This document shows, in pieces, positions 16,919 through 26,405 of a DNA stretch of 64,000 nt. The position numbers and the translations under genes are program-made. Below the pieces are notes generated by a model that saw nothing but the letters and a program-made list of their open reading frames with translations, had not been told where the DNA came from and made no database searches. Position 1 is the stretch's first letter, and each line of letters opens with the position of its first letter. This DNA is from Candidatus Parabacteroides intestinigallinarum. Its GTDB lineage: Bacteria; Bacteroidota; Bacteroidia; Bacteroidales; Tannerellaceae. The stretch lies in contig DXEN01000064.1 of the NCBI GenBank assembly GCA_019114945.1, forward strand, positions 1-64,000. The letters are read 5' to 3'.

Positions 16919-19405
16919 TCACTCCTTTTCTTTTTTCTTTTTCCCTTTCTCATTGCTTTTCCCATAACCGTAACCATAGCCATAACCGTAACCATAGCCT
17001 TTATGTCCATAGCCATACCCATAGCGTTGGCCATATCGATGAGAACGGCTATCCAGATCTACGCCATTAAGAACTACCGCCAATTTCGAGAAATTATGAT
17101 CCGCCTGAAGCGTATTCACAAAGCAAAAACCAACTTTCGGGGTTTGGTTCATACGGCAGACATATACGCACATATCCGCGACCCGACTTATGATCATCGT
17201 ATCCGTCACCATCGCGATCGGTGCCGTATCCAATATAACATAATCGTAAAGCGACTTAAGCTGATCGATCGCCTTGGTCAATACATCCCTTGCCACTAAT
17301 TCCGTCGGGTTAGGCGGAATCGCTCCACCCGGCAAGATATCCAAATTCGGACTGATCTCCGAATGCTGGATCATCGACTCCAAATTGACATGCTCCGGAT
17401 CGCTTAAATAGTTAGTGATACCCTCTGCCCGATTCGAGAGCTTGAACACGCGGTTCAAACCGGGTTTACGAATATCCAAACCAACAATAATCACCCGTTT
17501 CCCAAGAAACGCCAAACTTACCGCCAGGTTTCCGGCTACGAACGACTTGCCCTCGCCCGGCTGTGTGGAACTGAAAAGGATTACCCGCTGGTCTTTCTCC
17601 AGCATAAACAAAATATTCGTACGCAAATTACGGAAAGTCTCCTCCATCAAGTCATTCCGGTTCTCGTGTACCACAATCGCTCCCTCCTTCTCTTTTGTCT
17701 TGTCAAAAGGAATCTCTCCCACGATAGGAACATTTGTCAGCGACTCTACATCCGTACGATTCTCTATTTTATACTTTAATAAATCCCTCAAATAGATGCA
17801 TCCCGCAGGTATCACCAAGCCAATGATAAAAGAAGCCATCAAGAAAATCAATTTCCGCGGAGCTACAGGACTATCACCGCTCAATGGCTCCTCGATGATT
17901 CGGCCGTTATTCGCGGTTGAGGCCAACGTGATCGCGTTCTCCTCCCGCTTTTGCAACAACATGATATACAACGTCGCCTTAATCTCTTGTTGACGGCTAA
18001 TCGTCATAAATTCTTGCTCCTGTTGAGGAGCGTCGCTGATACGGCTCTGGTATTTGCTTGCCTGGCGATCGATATCCGCTTTCGTGATCTGCAAGCCCTT
18101 CAGCACACTATTGACCGTCGTTTGCACATTCCGCCGCATAGCGTCGATACCGGCATTCATATTTATCACCGCGGGATTGCTTTCCGAAGAAGTACGCAGC
18201 AAGCGCTTCCGCTCGATAATCATCGTATTATATTGATCGATGACCGATGTAAGGTTCGGATCCTCCAACCCCACATTCGCGGGCACCACCTCATTTACAT
18301 TCGCGGGGTCGTTGATATAAGAGCGTAAGTATTGCACCAAACTAATCTGTGTAGCGTTCTGCATACGTTGCTGCTCATAACGAGAGCTCTCTTCCAACGC
18401 CATTTGCGCGTCACTCGTCAAATCCGTCAAGCCCGAACGGCGCTTAAACTCCGCCAACTCACTCTCTGTCGTTCCCAGCTCGCCATTGATAATGCCAATG
18501 CGTTCCTCGATGAATTCGGCCGTCTTCTGCGCTACCTCGTTTTTCTCATCATTCGCATCTTGATTATAAAACGCGACCAAACGATTCACGAAGTCCACCC
18601 CTCGTTGTTTCACAGCGTCTTTCAAACTAATCTTAGCGATTGTCGTCGTCTTCGACGAAGGAGTCACGCTCAACGCTTTTCCATACGCGTCAGCCGCCGC
18701 CGTGGGAGTTTGGATATAAGCAACGATATTCATCTCATCCTCTTCCAGCTCCGTCACACTATCCGGCGCCATAAAGCTGAAAACGCCCACGGGAGTCGGA
18801 AGAATCGCGGGCAAAGAGTCGAATGCCTGCTCCATGACCTCCTCATCTCCCTCTACATCAATCTTATACTTCGCTTGCACGGACAGGTTTCCCGTTCGTG
18901 CGTACCGTATACGAAGCTCAACGGGACTAACCAGACGATCCGCCTCTTCCGGCGTAATGAAAATATGTATGGGGGAATTTTTATACAACGGGGGATTGAA
19001 GCCAAAAGGATTCGACTTCGTTTGGGAGATATACAACCCCATATCGCTCACCACCTTCTTGATCAACGTACGGGATTTCAAGATCTCCACCTCGTTATCA
19101 AAGTTACTCGTCATCGAGAACATTCCCATATCTTGCATCGCGGCGAGACCGCCCACAGCGGACCCTCCTCCCTTGCTCTCATCCTCCTTGATTAGCACCG
19201 AAGAAGTAATCTCGTACACCGGTGTCTGATAACGCAAGAAGATATACATCCCTATGCAGCATACCAGCACACTCGTCACGAACCATGGCCAATAAGTCAG
19301 ATATTTTATGAAAAGCGCCACGACATCAATCTCACTCTCTTCCTGATCCAATGGGAGATTATTTCCCCGCATCCGTTCGTCCATCGTATCTTTTTTCTCG
19401 ATCAT
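16919..19405 (-). CDS. Wzc-like polysaccharide co-polymerase with tyrosine autokinase domain
   Basis: An 828-aa inner-membrane protein that controls chain length and export of a surface polysaccharide with Wza. Wzz domain with N-terminal membrane helix (about 38-58), a long periplasmic coiled-coil region and second helix (FLMASFIIGLVIPAGCIYL, about 525-545), then a cytoplasmic BY-kinase with Walker A SSTQPGEGKSF, Walker A' VGLDIRKPGL and Walker B YVILDTAPIAMVTD. The C-terminal tail is a run of about ten Tyr-Gly repeats ending in a lysine-rich stretch, an extreme version of the Tyr cluster that such kinases autophosphorylate. It follows the wza-like gene by 32 bp in what seems a two-gene unit. 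Confidence 0.93.
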   Translation of the reverse strand: MIEKKDTMDERMRGNNLPLDQEESEIDVVALFIKYLTYWPWFVTSVLVCCIGMYIFLRYQTPVYEITSSVLIKEDESKGGGSAVGGLAAMQDMGMFSMTSNFDNEVEILKSRTLIKKVVSDMGLYISQTKSNPFGFNPPLYKNSPIHIFITPEEADRLVSPVELRIRYARTGNLSVQAKYKIDVEGDEEVMEQAFDSLPAILPTPVGVFSFMAPDSVTELEEDEMNIVAYIQTPTAAADAYGKALSVTPSSKTTTIAKISLKDAVKQRGVDFVNRLVAFYNQDANDEKNEVAQKTAEFIEERIGIINGELGTTESELAEFKRRSGLTDLTSDAQMALEESSRYEQQRMQNATQISLVQYLRSYINDPANVNEVVPANVGLEDPNLTSVIDQYNTMIIERKRLLRTSSESNPAVINMNAGIDAMRRNVQTTVNSVLKGLQITKADIDRQASKYQSRISDAPQQEQEFMTISRQQEIKATLYIMLLQKREENAITLASTANNGRIIEEPLSGDSPVAPRKLIFLMASFIIGLVIPAGCIYLRDLLKYKIENRTDVESLTNVPIVGEIPFDKTKEKEGAIVVHENRNDLMEETFRNLRTNILFMLEKDQRVILFSSTQPGEGKSFVAGNLAVSLAFLGKRVIIVGLDIRKPGLNRVFKLSNRAEGITNYLSDPEHVNLESMIQHSEISPNLDILPGGAIPPNPTELVARDVLTKAIDQLKSLYDYVILDTAPIAMVTDTMIISRVADMCVYVCRMNQTPKVGFCFVNTLQADHNFSKLAVVLNGVDLDSRSHRYGQRYGYGYGHKGYGYGYGYGYGYGKSNEKGKKKKEKE

Positions 19406-19437
19406 TCCTCTATACTTTTTTGTTTATCAAACGCTCA

Positions 19438-20238
19438 TTAATTCAAAATGTTTACTAACAAACTGGCGATCGATACCAAAATAGAAGTCGCGCTAAACCA
19501 GAGTGTCGTGCTATTACCGATATCCGAGTTCTTCGCCTTCGTCTTATTCGGAGTCACATACAGGATATCATTCTGACGTAAGTAATAATAAGGAGAAGTA
19601 ACGATTCCCGCGTTCGTCAAGTTCAATTGGATAATCTCACGCTTGCCGGACTCATCCTCGCGGATCAGCTTCACATCATCACGCACACCGTAAATCGTCA
19701 TATCGCCTGCCATCGCCAAAGCCTCCAGCACGTTTACTTTCTCGTTCGAAATCGTAAAACTACCCGGACGCGCCACCTCGCCCAACACGGATATCTTGTA
19801 ATTCGCCATACGCACCGTCACGATCGGGGCCTCTTTCAAATAAGGCTTCAGCCGCTCGCGAATCAGATTCTCCGCTTCATTCTTGGTCAAGCCACCTACC
19901 TTCAACCGGCCTATCACGGGAAAATCTATCTCACCGCTATTATTCACCAAATATTGCTGCAACGTAGGTTGTGTCGTCGTATTGATATTCGTCAACGCGG
20001 CGTTCAACGGCGTCTGCACGGTCAGGTTAAAAGGAGCCGCCGCTTGTGGGTCTGTCGTATTCACCGTAATACTCAACAAATCCTTCGGCATAATCTTCGC
20101 GTCGTATAAAGGTATGATTTCCTCATAATCGTTCACCACCTCTGGATTCTGCAAATAAGGGACATTCCTATAAGAGGTACAAGATGCCATCAACAACGGC
20201 AAGGCCAATAAGATAATACAAAAATGCTTTAGTCTCAT
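19438..20238 (-). CDS. Wza-like polysaccharide export lipoprotein
   Basis: A 266-aa outer-membrane polysaccharide-export protein. Lipoprotein signal with lipobox MASC (Cys20), a Poly_export domain with NNSGEIDFPVIGRLKVGGLTKNEAE, an SLBB domain (ISVLGEVARPGSFTI), and a C-terminal helix (TTLWFSATSILVSIASLLVNIL) that may span the outer membrane as in Wza. It is upstream of the Wzc-like gene; the pair should form the trans-envelope export channel. No polymerase or glycosyltransferase lies beside it, so it may serve polysaccharide loci elsewhere in the genome. Confidence 0.92.
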   Translation of the reverse strand: MRLKHFCIILLALPLLMASCTSYRNVPYLQNPEVVNDYEEIIPLYDAKIMPKDLLSITVNTTDPQAAAPFNLTVQTPLNAALTNINTTTQPTLQQYLVNNSGEIDFPVIGRLKVGGLTKNEAENLIRERLKPYLKEAPIVTVRMANYKISVLGEVARPGSFTISNEKVNVLEALAMAGDMTIYGVRDDVKLIREDESGKREIIQLNLTNAGIVTSPYYYLRQNDILYVTPNKTKAKNSDIGNSTTLWFSATSILVSIASLLVNILN

Positions 20239-20373
20239 CTCTTTTATTCTTTTATCCGATTTACGATATCTTTGATTTATTATTCAAGTTATAGATTGTA
20301 TTCACGTTGTAATAAACACAATAGCATGGCTCACGAGCAAGCCGGCGAATCCGCCCCTCGACCCGTAACCTTA

Positions 20374-20796
20374 CTATTTGAATATTTTCCTGAAAAATCC
20401 CTTGGGCTTCTCTTCCAAAGGCTTTTCCCTTTCAGCCAGATCCTCATACGTCAGGCGCTTGCTGATCATCTCGTAAATCACGCCCCAATCCGGAAGGCCA
20501 CCCAAGTTTCGATCATCGATAAAGATATCCGCCTTCAACTTACGGCTGAAATGATTGTTCCGATTCTTCTCCTCTTCCGGATAATCGCGGTTCACCGCAT
20601 AAAATTCCAATCCTCGTTCCCGACAAAAGGCCAACGCCTCGTCCAATAACGTCCCCTCTCGTACTGTCCAAAGGATCAACTTATGGCGATCAGCTTGTAG
20701 TTTCCGTAAAGTCTCGATAGCGAAAGGTAACTCCTTCCCTATCGCAGGATATCGATGCTCGACAATCGTGCCGTCAAAATCTACCGCGATAATCAT
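20374..20796 (-). CDS. HAD-superfamily hydrolase
   Basis: A 140-aa HAD-like protein with motif I DFDGT (nucleophile Asp6, Asp8), ILWTVREG as motif II, and IDDRNLGG as motif IV. The small size without a cap domain matches the BT0820-type phosphatases of Bacteroides. The substrate is unknown. The C-terminus is Lys-rich (EEKPKGFFRKIFK). Single gene between the wza-like gene and cdd. Confidence 0.85.
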   Translation of the reverse strand: MIIAVDFDGTIVEHRYPAIGKELPFAIETLRKLQADRHKLILWTVREGTLLDEALAFCRERGLEFYAVNRDYPEEEKNRNNHFSRKLKADIFIDDRNLGGLPDWGVIYEMISKRLTYEDLAEREKPLEEKPKGFFRKIFK

Positions 20797-20892
20797 TCCT
20801 GTCCTGATGATTTATAATGATAATGACCAATTTATTTTGCCGCGAATATAATCATTTCATCGGAACCTACCGCTTTTTCCCTTATCTTTTTA

Positions 20893-21381
20893 TCAACCTT
20901 GCCTTGAAACGAGATCCTCGTCGCTAAAACTAAAAGGCAACAAGTCGGCCACGCACGCGAACTCATATACTTCCTTCTCTCCGCAAAGCATCACCCGTAT
21001 GGGACGCCCATGGCGCCGCTCCATCTCCAGCATCACTTGGCGACAGGCCCCGCAAGGAGTCACGCTATCGGTACGCTTTCCCGCTTTTAACGCGGCGATC
21101 GCCAACACGGCGACAGGCACATCCGGGAACCGCGCCCCCGCATAGAACAAGGCAGTACGCTCCGCGCAAAGCCCGGACGGATAAGCCGCGTTCTCTTGGT
21201 TGTTCCCGCACACGATCTCCCCATTTTCCAACAATAAAGCCGCGCCTACACAGAAGCGCGAGTAAGGAGCGTAAGCCTCCCGGGCCGCGCCATACGCGAG
21301 TTCATACAATCGTCGATAAGACTCTCCTAACTCGTCTACCGTATAAACGCTCACTTGATTTTCCCATCTCAATGTTCTCAT
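20893..21381 (-). CDS. cdd: Cytidine deaminase
   Basis: Deaminates cytidine and deoxycytidine to uridines in pyrimidine salvage. Zinc ligands and the catalytic Glu are Cys72 and Glu74 in GLCAERTA and Cys110/Cys113 in TPCGACRQV, in a 162-aa protein of normal size. The start MRTLRWENQ is preferred; an in-frame ATG at 21483 would add 34 residues that are not family-like. It lies beside the purine salvage genes 21917-25369, though tRNA genes intervene. Confidence 0.93.
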   Translation of the reverse strand: MRTLRWENQVSVYTVDELGESYRRLYELAYGAAREAYAPYSRFCVGAALLLENGEIVCGNNQENAAYPSGLCAERTALFYAGARFPDVPVAVLAIAALKAGKRTDSVTPCGACRQVMLEMERRHGRPIRVMLCGEKEVYEFACVADLLPFSFSDEDLVSRQG

Positions 21382-21557
21382 AGCACACAGATTTAACAGA
21401 CCGACAAAAAAACACAATCGCGTACGCGATATAAATGAATTTTCCCGATACACGCAAACGCGACACGATAAAAATCGCATCACCGACTTCTTAGGTCCAT
21501 GTACTTTACGATTTAAACGGTATAAAAAGCTGATTTATAGGCACTTGTAAAGCGCTG

Positions 21558-21641
21558 TACGCAGGATGAGACTTGAACTCACACGCCGTAACCGGCACTA
21601 CCCCCTCAAAGTAGCGTGTCTACCAATTCCACCACCTGCGC
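21558..21641 (-). tRNA. tRNA-Leu (GAG)
   Basis: The minus strand folds into a class II tRNA: acceptor GCGCAGG/CCTGCGT (one G-U at the end), anticodon stem CTACT/GGTAG with loop TTGAGGG giving GAG, long variable arm GTGCCGGTTACGGC, and T-loop GTTCAAGTC. CCA is not encoded. Confidence 0.93.
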
Positions 21642-21655
21642 GTTTTAAGGGAAGG

Positions 21656-21739
21656 TGCCCAGAACAGGACTCGAACCTGCACGATCGCAAAACCACTCGC
21701 ACCTGAAACGAGCGCGTCTACCAATTCCGCCACCTGGGC
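21656..21739 (-). tRNA. tRNA-Leu (CAG)
   Basis: Acceptor GCCCAGG/TCTGGGC, anticodon stem CTCGT/GCGAG with loop TTCAGGT giving CAG, a long variable arm, and T-loop GTTCGAGTC. Fourteen bases from the Leu-GAG gene on the same strand. Confidence 0.94.
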
Positions 21740-21757
21740 AATACCAACATGAGAAAG

Positions 21758-21830
21758 AGCGGAAGACGGGACTCGAACCCGCGACCCTAACCTTGGCAAG
21801 GTTATGCTCTACCAACTGAGCTACTTCCGC
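21758..21830 (-). tRNA. tRNA-Gly (GCC)
   Basis: A 73-nt class I tRNA: acceptor GCGGAAG/CTTCCGC, D-arm AGCTCAGTTGGTAGAGC, anticodon stem TAACC/GGTTA with loop TTGCCAA giving GCC, T-loop GTTCGAGTC. First gene of the three-tRNA cluster. Confidence 0.96.
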
Positions 21831-21916
21831 ATGTCTTCGTGACCGCTCTTTTTCGATCACGGGTGCAAAGGTAGTGATTTCCCGGAAACCGCCAAACCTT
21901 TGCGCCACTTTTTTTA

Positions 21917-22720
21917 TCAGATTTTTCGTACCAGTTCGGTAAATAGCTGGGTCATAAGGGATGAGGCCTCGCGGGCAGCGACGATTACATCGGCGCCATC
22001 GTTCACGAAATCGTCCGCGAAGTGATAACCCTCGTTCGTGATGACCGACATGCCGAATACACGCATACCCGCGTGACGCGCCACGATGACCTCCGGAACG
22101 GTGCTCATGCCGATCGCGTCCCCGCCTACTTTCCCGTAAAAGGCGTACTCGGCGGGCGTCTCGAACGAGGGACCGGTCAGGCCCACGTACACGCCTTTCC
22201 GCAACGGGATGGAACGCTCGGCGGCGATTTCCTCCGCGTAACGGATAAATTCCCGGTCGTACGCGCGTGTCATATCCGGGAAGCGAGTCCCGAACGCCTC
22301 CTCGTTCGGACCGATCAGCGGATTGGGCATCATGTTGATGTGGTCGCGGATAATCATCAAATCGCCCACCTTGAAGGTCTCGTTGATGCCACCGGCGGCG
22401 TTCGAGACCAGCAGGTTCTCGATGCCCAACAGCTTCATGACCCGCACGGGGAAAGTGACCTGCCGCATCGTATAGCCCTCGTAATAATGAAACCGCCCTT
22501 GCATGGCAATGACCCACTGCCCGCCCAGCCGTCCACTGATCAGGTTGCCTTTATGGCCGGTGGCGGTAGAGCGGACGAAGTTCGGTATCTCGGCGTAAGG
22601 AATGACAACCGCGTCGGTTATCCGGTCCGCCAAGCCATCCAGTCCACTACCCAATATAATCGCGGTCCTCGGATTTCCTTGAATCCGTCCCGCTAAATAA
22701 TCTGCCGCTATTTTATACAT
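21917..22720 (-). CDS. punA: Purine nucleoside phosphorylase
   Basis: Phosphorolysis of (deoxy)inosine/guanosine to base and (deoxy)ribose-1-phosphate. The 267-aa protein is the trimeric PNP type: [27 protein letters not shown], and [29 protein letters not shown] with the base-binding Glu and Met. Follows the amidohydrolase gene by 21 bp; together they would convert adenosine-type nucleosides through inosine-type products to base and sugar phosphate. Confidence 0.94.
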   Translation of the reverse strand: MYKIAADYLAGRIQGNPRTAIILGSGLDGLADRITDAVVIPYAEIPNFVRSTATGHKGNLISGRLGGQWVIAMQGRFHYYEGYTMRQVTFPVRVMKLLGIENLLVSNAAGGINETFKVGDLMIIRDHINMMPNPLIGPNEEAFGTRFPDMTRAYDREFIRYAEEIAAERSIPLRKGVYVGLTGPSFETPAEYAFYGKVGGDAIGMSTVPEVIVARHAGMRVFGMSVITNEGYHFADDFVNDGADVIVAAREASSLMTQLFTELVRKI

Positions 22721-22741
22721 AACTATACCTTATATTATAGG

Positions 22742-23998
22742 TTACCGCGCGACCAACTCGTAAGCGACCTTGGCCGCGCGCTCCAGGATCTCCTCCTCGC
22801 CCGGCACCCGCTTGTGCTCCATCAGGACCTTGCCATCGCAAATCACCGTATCCACGCAGCCGCCATTCGCGGCGTACACCAGGTTGGAGACAAAATTGAA
22901 GTTCGGCGTGAACGCGGGAAGCGCGAGGTCGACCAGGCAAAGATCCGCCAGATAACCTTCCGCCACACGCCCCGCCTCGATGCCGAAGATAGCGGCACCC
23001 ACCGAGGTAGCGGCCCGCAACATCTCGTCGGCGCTCAAGGCTTCCGGGTCCTTCCGCCACACCTTGCCCAAGAGCGAGGCCAGCTTCATCGCCTCGATCA
23101 TGTCCAGGTTGTTCGACGAGGAGCAACCGTCCGTGCCCAAGCCCACCAGAACGCCTTGTCGCCGCATCTCCTTGAACGGGAAGCGATAGCCGGACGCCAA
23201 TTTCATGTTCGAGGCCGGATTGTGCACCACCTTCACGCCCGCGTCGGCCAACATCCGGATCTCCTCGTCGTCCACATATACGCCGTGCGCGATCACGAGG
23301 CGGGGCGAGAGGACGCCCAGCCGGCGCAGGTAGCGCACGGGCGACAGGCCGAAGCGCCGGATGGAATCCGCCACCTCGCCCTCCGTCTCCGCCAAATGGA
23401 TATGCACGAGGAGGCCGTTCGCCTCCGCGAACCGGCTCGCCCAGCGCAACAACTCGCCGGACACGGTATAGATGGCGTGCGGACCTAAAGCGAAACGAAT
23501 CCGGTCACTGTATCGGGCGACCTCCCGGAGCAATCGCTCGTTATGCCGTTTGCTTTTCTCAGCCTGCCCCGATTGGAAATTATCGAAACAAACACCGGAT
23601 ATCACGCCGCGCAACCCCATCTCCTCGACCGCTTCCGCCGTCCCGTGAAAATGATGATACATATCGGAGAAGGTCGTCGTGCCGCTCTTTATCATCTCCA
23701 GGCAAGCCAGCTTGGCGCCCCAGTACACGTCCTCGTGCGTCAGCTTCGCCTCGTTCGGCCAAATCTTCTGTTCCAGCCAAGGCATCAGGGGCATATCGTC
23801 GCCAAAGCCGCGGAACAGCGTCATGGCGGCGTGCGTATGCCCGTTCACCAAGCCGGGGATTACCGCCTTCCGCCGCCCGTCGATCACCCGGTCCGCCGGG
23901 AATGACAACGCCTCCCCTATCCGCACGATCCGATTGCCCTCTATATAGATATCGACGGTCTCGCCCTTCAGCGAGACCTGTTTTATCAATACGCTCAT
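22742..23998 (-). CDS. TrzA/AtzA-family nucleoside deaminase (MTA/SAH deaminase-like)
   Basis: A 418-aa metal-dependent amidohydrolase. Ligands are visible as H54 and H56 in NGHTHAAMTLFRGFGDD, then HIHLAETEGE, AHGVY and GTDGCSSSNNLDM. The N-terminal LFRGFGDDMPLMPWLEQKIWP is typical of methylthioadenosine/S-adenosylhomocysteine deaminases, which often also take adenosine. It lies between a dipeptidase gene (15-bp gap) and punA, which supports a purine salvage role. Guanine deaminase or another aminohydrolase activity cannot be excluded. Confidence 0.88.
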   Translation of the reverse strand: MSVLIKQVSLKGETVDIYIEGNRIVRIGEALSFPADRVIDGRRKAVIPGLVNGHTHAAMTLFRGFGDDMPLMPWLEQKIWPNEAKLTHEDVYWGAKLACLEMIKSGTTTFSDMYHHFHGTAEAVEEMGLRGVISGVCFDNFQSGQAEKSKRHNERLLREVARYSDRIRFALGPHAIYTVSGELLRWASRFAEANGLLVHIHLAETEGEVADSIRRFGLSPVRYLRRLGVLSPRLVIAHGVYVDDEEIRMLADAGVKVVHNPASNMKLASGYRFPFKEMRRQGVLVGLGTDGCSSSNNLDMIEAMKLASLLGKVWRKDPEALSADEMLRAATSVGAAIFGIEAGRVAEGYLADLCLVDLALPAFTPNFNFVSNLVYAANGGCVDTVICDGKVLMEHKRVPGEEEILERAAKVAYELVAR

Positions 23999-24013
23999 AG
24001 ACGCGCCCGCCTC

Positions 24014-25369
24014 TTACGGATACAAACGATAGAACTCCGCCACCGACTCGATGCCCTTGAGGAAGATATCCAGCTCCTGGCTCTCGTTGGGCGAGTGGAT
24101 GGCGTTCTGCTCCAGGCCGAAGCCCATCAGCACGGTCTTGATGCCCAGCACCCGCTCGAAGGTGGAGATGATGGGGATGCTTCCCCCGCGGCGCACCGCC
24201 AACGGACGCTTGCCGAACGCGATGCCCATCGCCTCCGCCGCCGCCTGGTAGGCCGGCAGGTCGATGGGGCAGACGTAGCCCTCGCCGCCGTGCGTGGGGC
24301 GGACCGTCACCTTCACGTAAGGCGGCGCGACGCGCGCCATGTACGACTCGAACAGCTCGCATATCTTGGCGTGGTCCTGATGGGGCACGAGGCGGGTCGA
24401 TACCTTGGCGTAGGCCTTCGAGGGCAGGACGGTCTTGCTGCCCTCGCCCGTGTAGCCGCCCCAGATGCCACAGATGTCGAACGACGGGCGACAGCTGTTG
24501 CGCTCCAGCGTGGAGTAGCCTTTCTCGCCGAAGAGCGCGTCCACGCCGATGGCCCGCTTATATTTCTCCTCGTCGAAGGGGACGCTGGCTATCATCTCCC
24601 GCTCGGCGGGCGATACCTCCTCCACGTCGTCGTAGAAGCCGGGGATGGTGATGCGCCCGTCGGCGTCCGTGATGTCCGCCATCAGCTTGCAGAGCACGTT
24701 GATGGGGTTCGCCACGGCCCCGCCGAAATGGCCGGAGTGCAGGTCGCGGTTCGGGCCGGTCACCTCGATTTCCCAATAGGCCAAGCCGCGCAGGCCGGTG
24801 GTGAGCGACGGCGTCTCCTTGCCTACCATGCTGGTGTCGGACACGAGGATGACGTCCGCCTTCAGCAACTCCCGGTGCGTCCGGCAGAAAGCCTCCAGGC
24901 TGGGCGAGCCTATCTCCTCCTCGCCCTCGAAGATGAACTTCACGTTGCAGCGCAAGAGGCCCTCGCGCAGGGCGGTCTCGAAGCCTTTCACCTGTATCAT
25001 GCCCTGGCCCTTGTCGTCGTCGGCGCCGCGCGCCCAGATACGGCCGTCGCGTATCTCCGGCTCGAAGGGCTGGCTCTTCCACAGCTCCAATGGCTCGGCG
25101 GGCATCACGTCGTAGTGGGCGTAGACCAATACGGTGGGCGCCTCGGGCGAGACGCGCTTCTCGGCGTAGACCACGGGGTTGCCCTCGGTGGGCATCACCT
25201 CCGCGCGGTCGGCGCCGGACGAGAGCAGGATTTCCGTCCACTTCCGGGCGCACGCCGTCATGTCCGCCTTATGTTCTTTCTTCGCGCTGATGGACGGTAT
25301 GCGTATCAGCGTGAACAATTCCTCCAAGAAACGTTCCTTGTTGGATTCGATGTACGATTTTACTGACAT
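24014..25369 (-). CDS. M20-family dipeptidase
   Basis: A 451-aa zinc metallopeptidase, probably a cytoplasmic dipeptidase of the PepV/CNDP group. Motifs: VYAHYDVMPAEP (first metal His and catalytic Asp), RGADDDKGQG (bridging Asp), FEGEEEIGSPS (catalytic Glu-Glu), DLHSGHFGGAVANP in the dimerisation domain, and a late His in GLEQNAIHSPNE. No signal peptide. Probable first gene of an operon with the deaminase and punA. Confidence 0.92.
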   Translation of the reverse strand: MSVKSYIESNKERFLEELFTLIRIPSISAKKEHKADMTACARKWTEILLSSGADRAEVMPTEGNPVVYAEKRVSPEAPTVLVYAHYDVMPAEPLELWKSQPFEPEIRDGRIWARGADDDKGQGMIQVKGFETALREGLLRCNVKFIFEGEEEIGSPSLEAFCRTHRELLKADVILVSDTSMVGKETPSLTTGLRGLAYWEIEVTGPNRDLHSGHFGGAVANPINVLCKLMADITDADGRITIPGFYDDVEEVSPAEREMIASVPFDEEKYKRAIGVDALFGEKGYSTLERNSCRPSFDICGIWGGYTGEGSKTVLPSKAYAKVSTRLVPHQDHAKICELFESYMARVAPPYVKVTVRPTHGGEGYVCPIDLPAYQAAAEAMGIAFGKRPLAVRRGGSIPIISTFERVLGIKTVLMGFGLEQNAIHSPNESQELDIFLKGIESVAEFYRLYP

Positions 25370-25379
25370 TTCCTTATTT

Positions 25380-25492
25380 CAAATTTATGATTTATGATTT
25401 CTAATTTATGATTTATGATTTATGACTAATAAGACTATGGGGGTGTGGCGCGTTCGCGCGCATAAATCATAAATCATAAATCATAAATTATT
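25380..25492. repeat. Facing heptamer repeats (GATTTAT...ATAAATC)
   Basis: TTTATGATTTATGATTT units (25381-25425) face ATAAATCATAAATC units (25462-25490) around a small GC hairpin GGCGCGttcGCGCGC (25447-25461). The whole gap could fold into one long hairpin upstream of the dipeptidase gene and downstream of the next. Confidence 0.75.
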
Positions 25493-25498
25493 CATGTG

Positions 25499-26356
25499 TT
25501 AGATTACATCCGGCGACTCCACTTCTTCGCCGCCGCCACCGTCGGGATTCGGGTCCGCGGGCTCGCCTTCGCCGCCGGAGGGGTTCTCCGGGTCGGGAGT
25601 CTCGGGAGTGGGGGTCGTGCCGGAGGCCGAGCCGCTGACGACCTTGCGGAAGCGTACCACCACGGCGTTCACGTCGTCTATCAAGGCGCCCAGCGCCTCG
25701 CGCGTCTCCTCGTCGTTCGTCACCAGCTCGTTCACGGCGTAAATGGCGTTGATGGCCTTCGCCAGCGCGTCGAAAGCTTGGTCGGTCGCGGGGCGCAGCG
25801 TCTTCATGCTGCCTTTCGAGAGCGCGCGGTCGCGCTCCTCCACCGTGCGCAGCTTGTACACGTCGTGGAAGGCCTCGTTCAGCTCCTCCAGCTTGTCGGG
25901 CGCGGCGCTCATACCGAGCGTGGCGAGGGCGGAGACGTACGGCTCGACGCGCAGTTTCGCCACGAGGTCGACCAGCGTGGCCGTCTCCGAGGCGTAATCC
26001 ATCTCGGCCGCCACGCCCGTCTCGCGGAAAGCGAACGACAAGACGCGGCCCGCCTCGCGTTCCTCCTCGTCGGCTCCATAATTCATGTACAAATCCGCCA
26101 TTCCTTTATACAGATAGAACGCGTTGTCGCGGTCCTTGTCCGCCTTCTCTATTTTCGGTGTGTCCAGATACCCCTTGTCCGGCTTGAAGCAAGCCACCTC
26201 GTCGCCTGCCGCCGCGGCGAACGCCGCGCGTTGCTTGCCGAACCCGTAGGTCGTGGCCGTCGCCTCCGGCACCGCCGCCAGCACGTCCTGCACGAACAGC
26301 ACGTGTTGGGCGTTCTTCGCGTTGTGCTTTGAGAAAGCGTAAATAATCTCTTTCAT
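25499..26356 (-). CDS. DUF6261-like helical protein, function unknown
   Basis: A 285-aa protein without signal peptide. The first 235 residues are largely helical and Ala-rich; the last 45 are a low-complexity Pro/Gly/Glu tail (TPTPETPDPENPSGGEGEPADPNPDGGGGEE). It resembles the Bacteroidales DUF6261 family in length and helical layout, a tentative match made by eye. A 40-bp repeat array lies upstream of its start. Confidence 0.7.
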   Translation of the reverse strand: MKEIIYAFSKHNAKNAQHVLFVQDVLAAVPEATATTYGFGKQRAAFAAAAGDEVACFKPDKGYLDTPKIEKADKDRDNAFYLYKGMADLYMNYGADEEEREAGRVLSFAFRETGVAAEMDYASETATLVDLVAKLRVEPYVSALATLGMSAAPDKLEELNEAFHDVYKLRTVEERDRALSKGSMKTLRPATDQAFDALAKAINAIYAVNELVTNDEETREALGALIDDVNAVVVRFRKVVSGSASGTTPTPETPDPENPSGGEGEPADPNPDGGGGEEVESPDVI

Positions 26357-26405
26357 AATCTCTCTATTTTAAGTTATTAAATCATTTATCCTGTTCGGGA
26401 AAGCT

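Noticed and set aside
21558-21830. Integration of a mobile element at the tRNA cluster
   Set aside because: No integrase, no direct repeat of a tRNA 3' end and normal neighbours on both sides.
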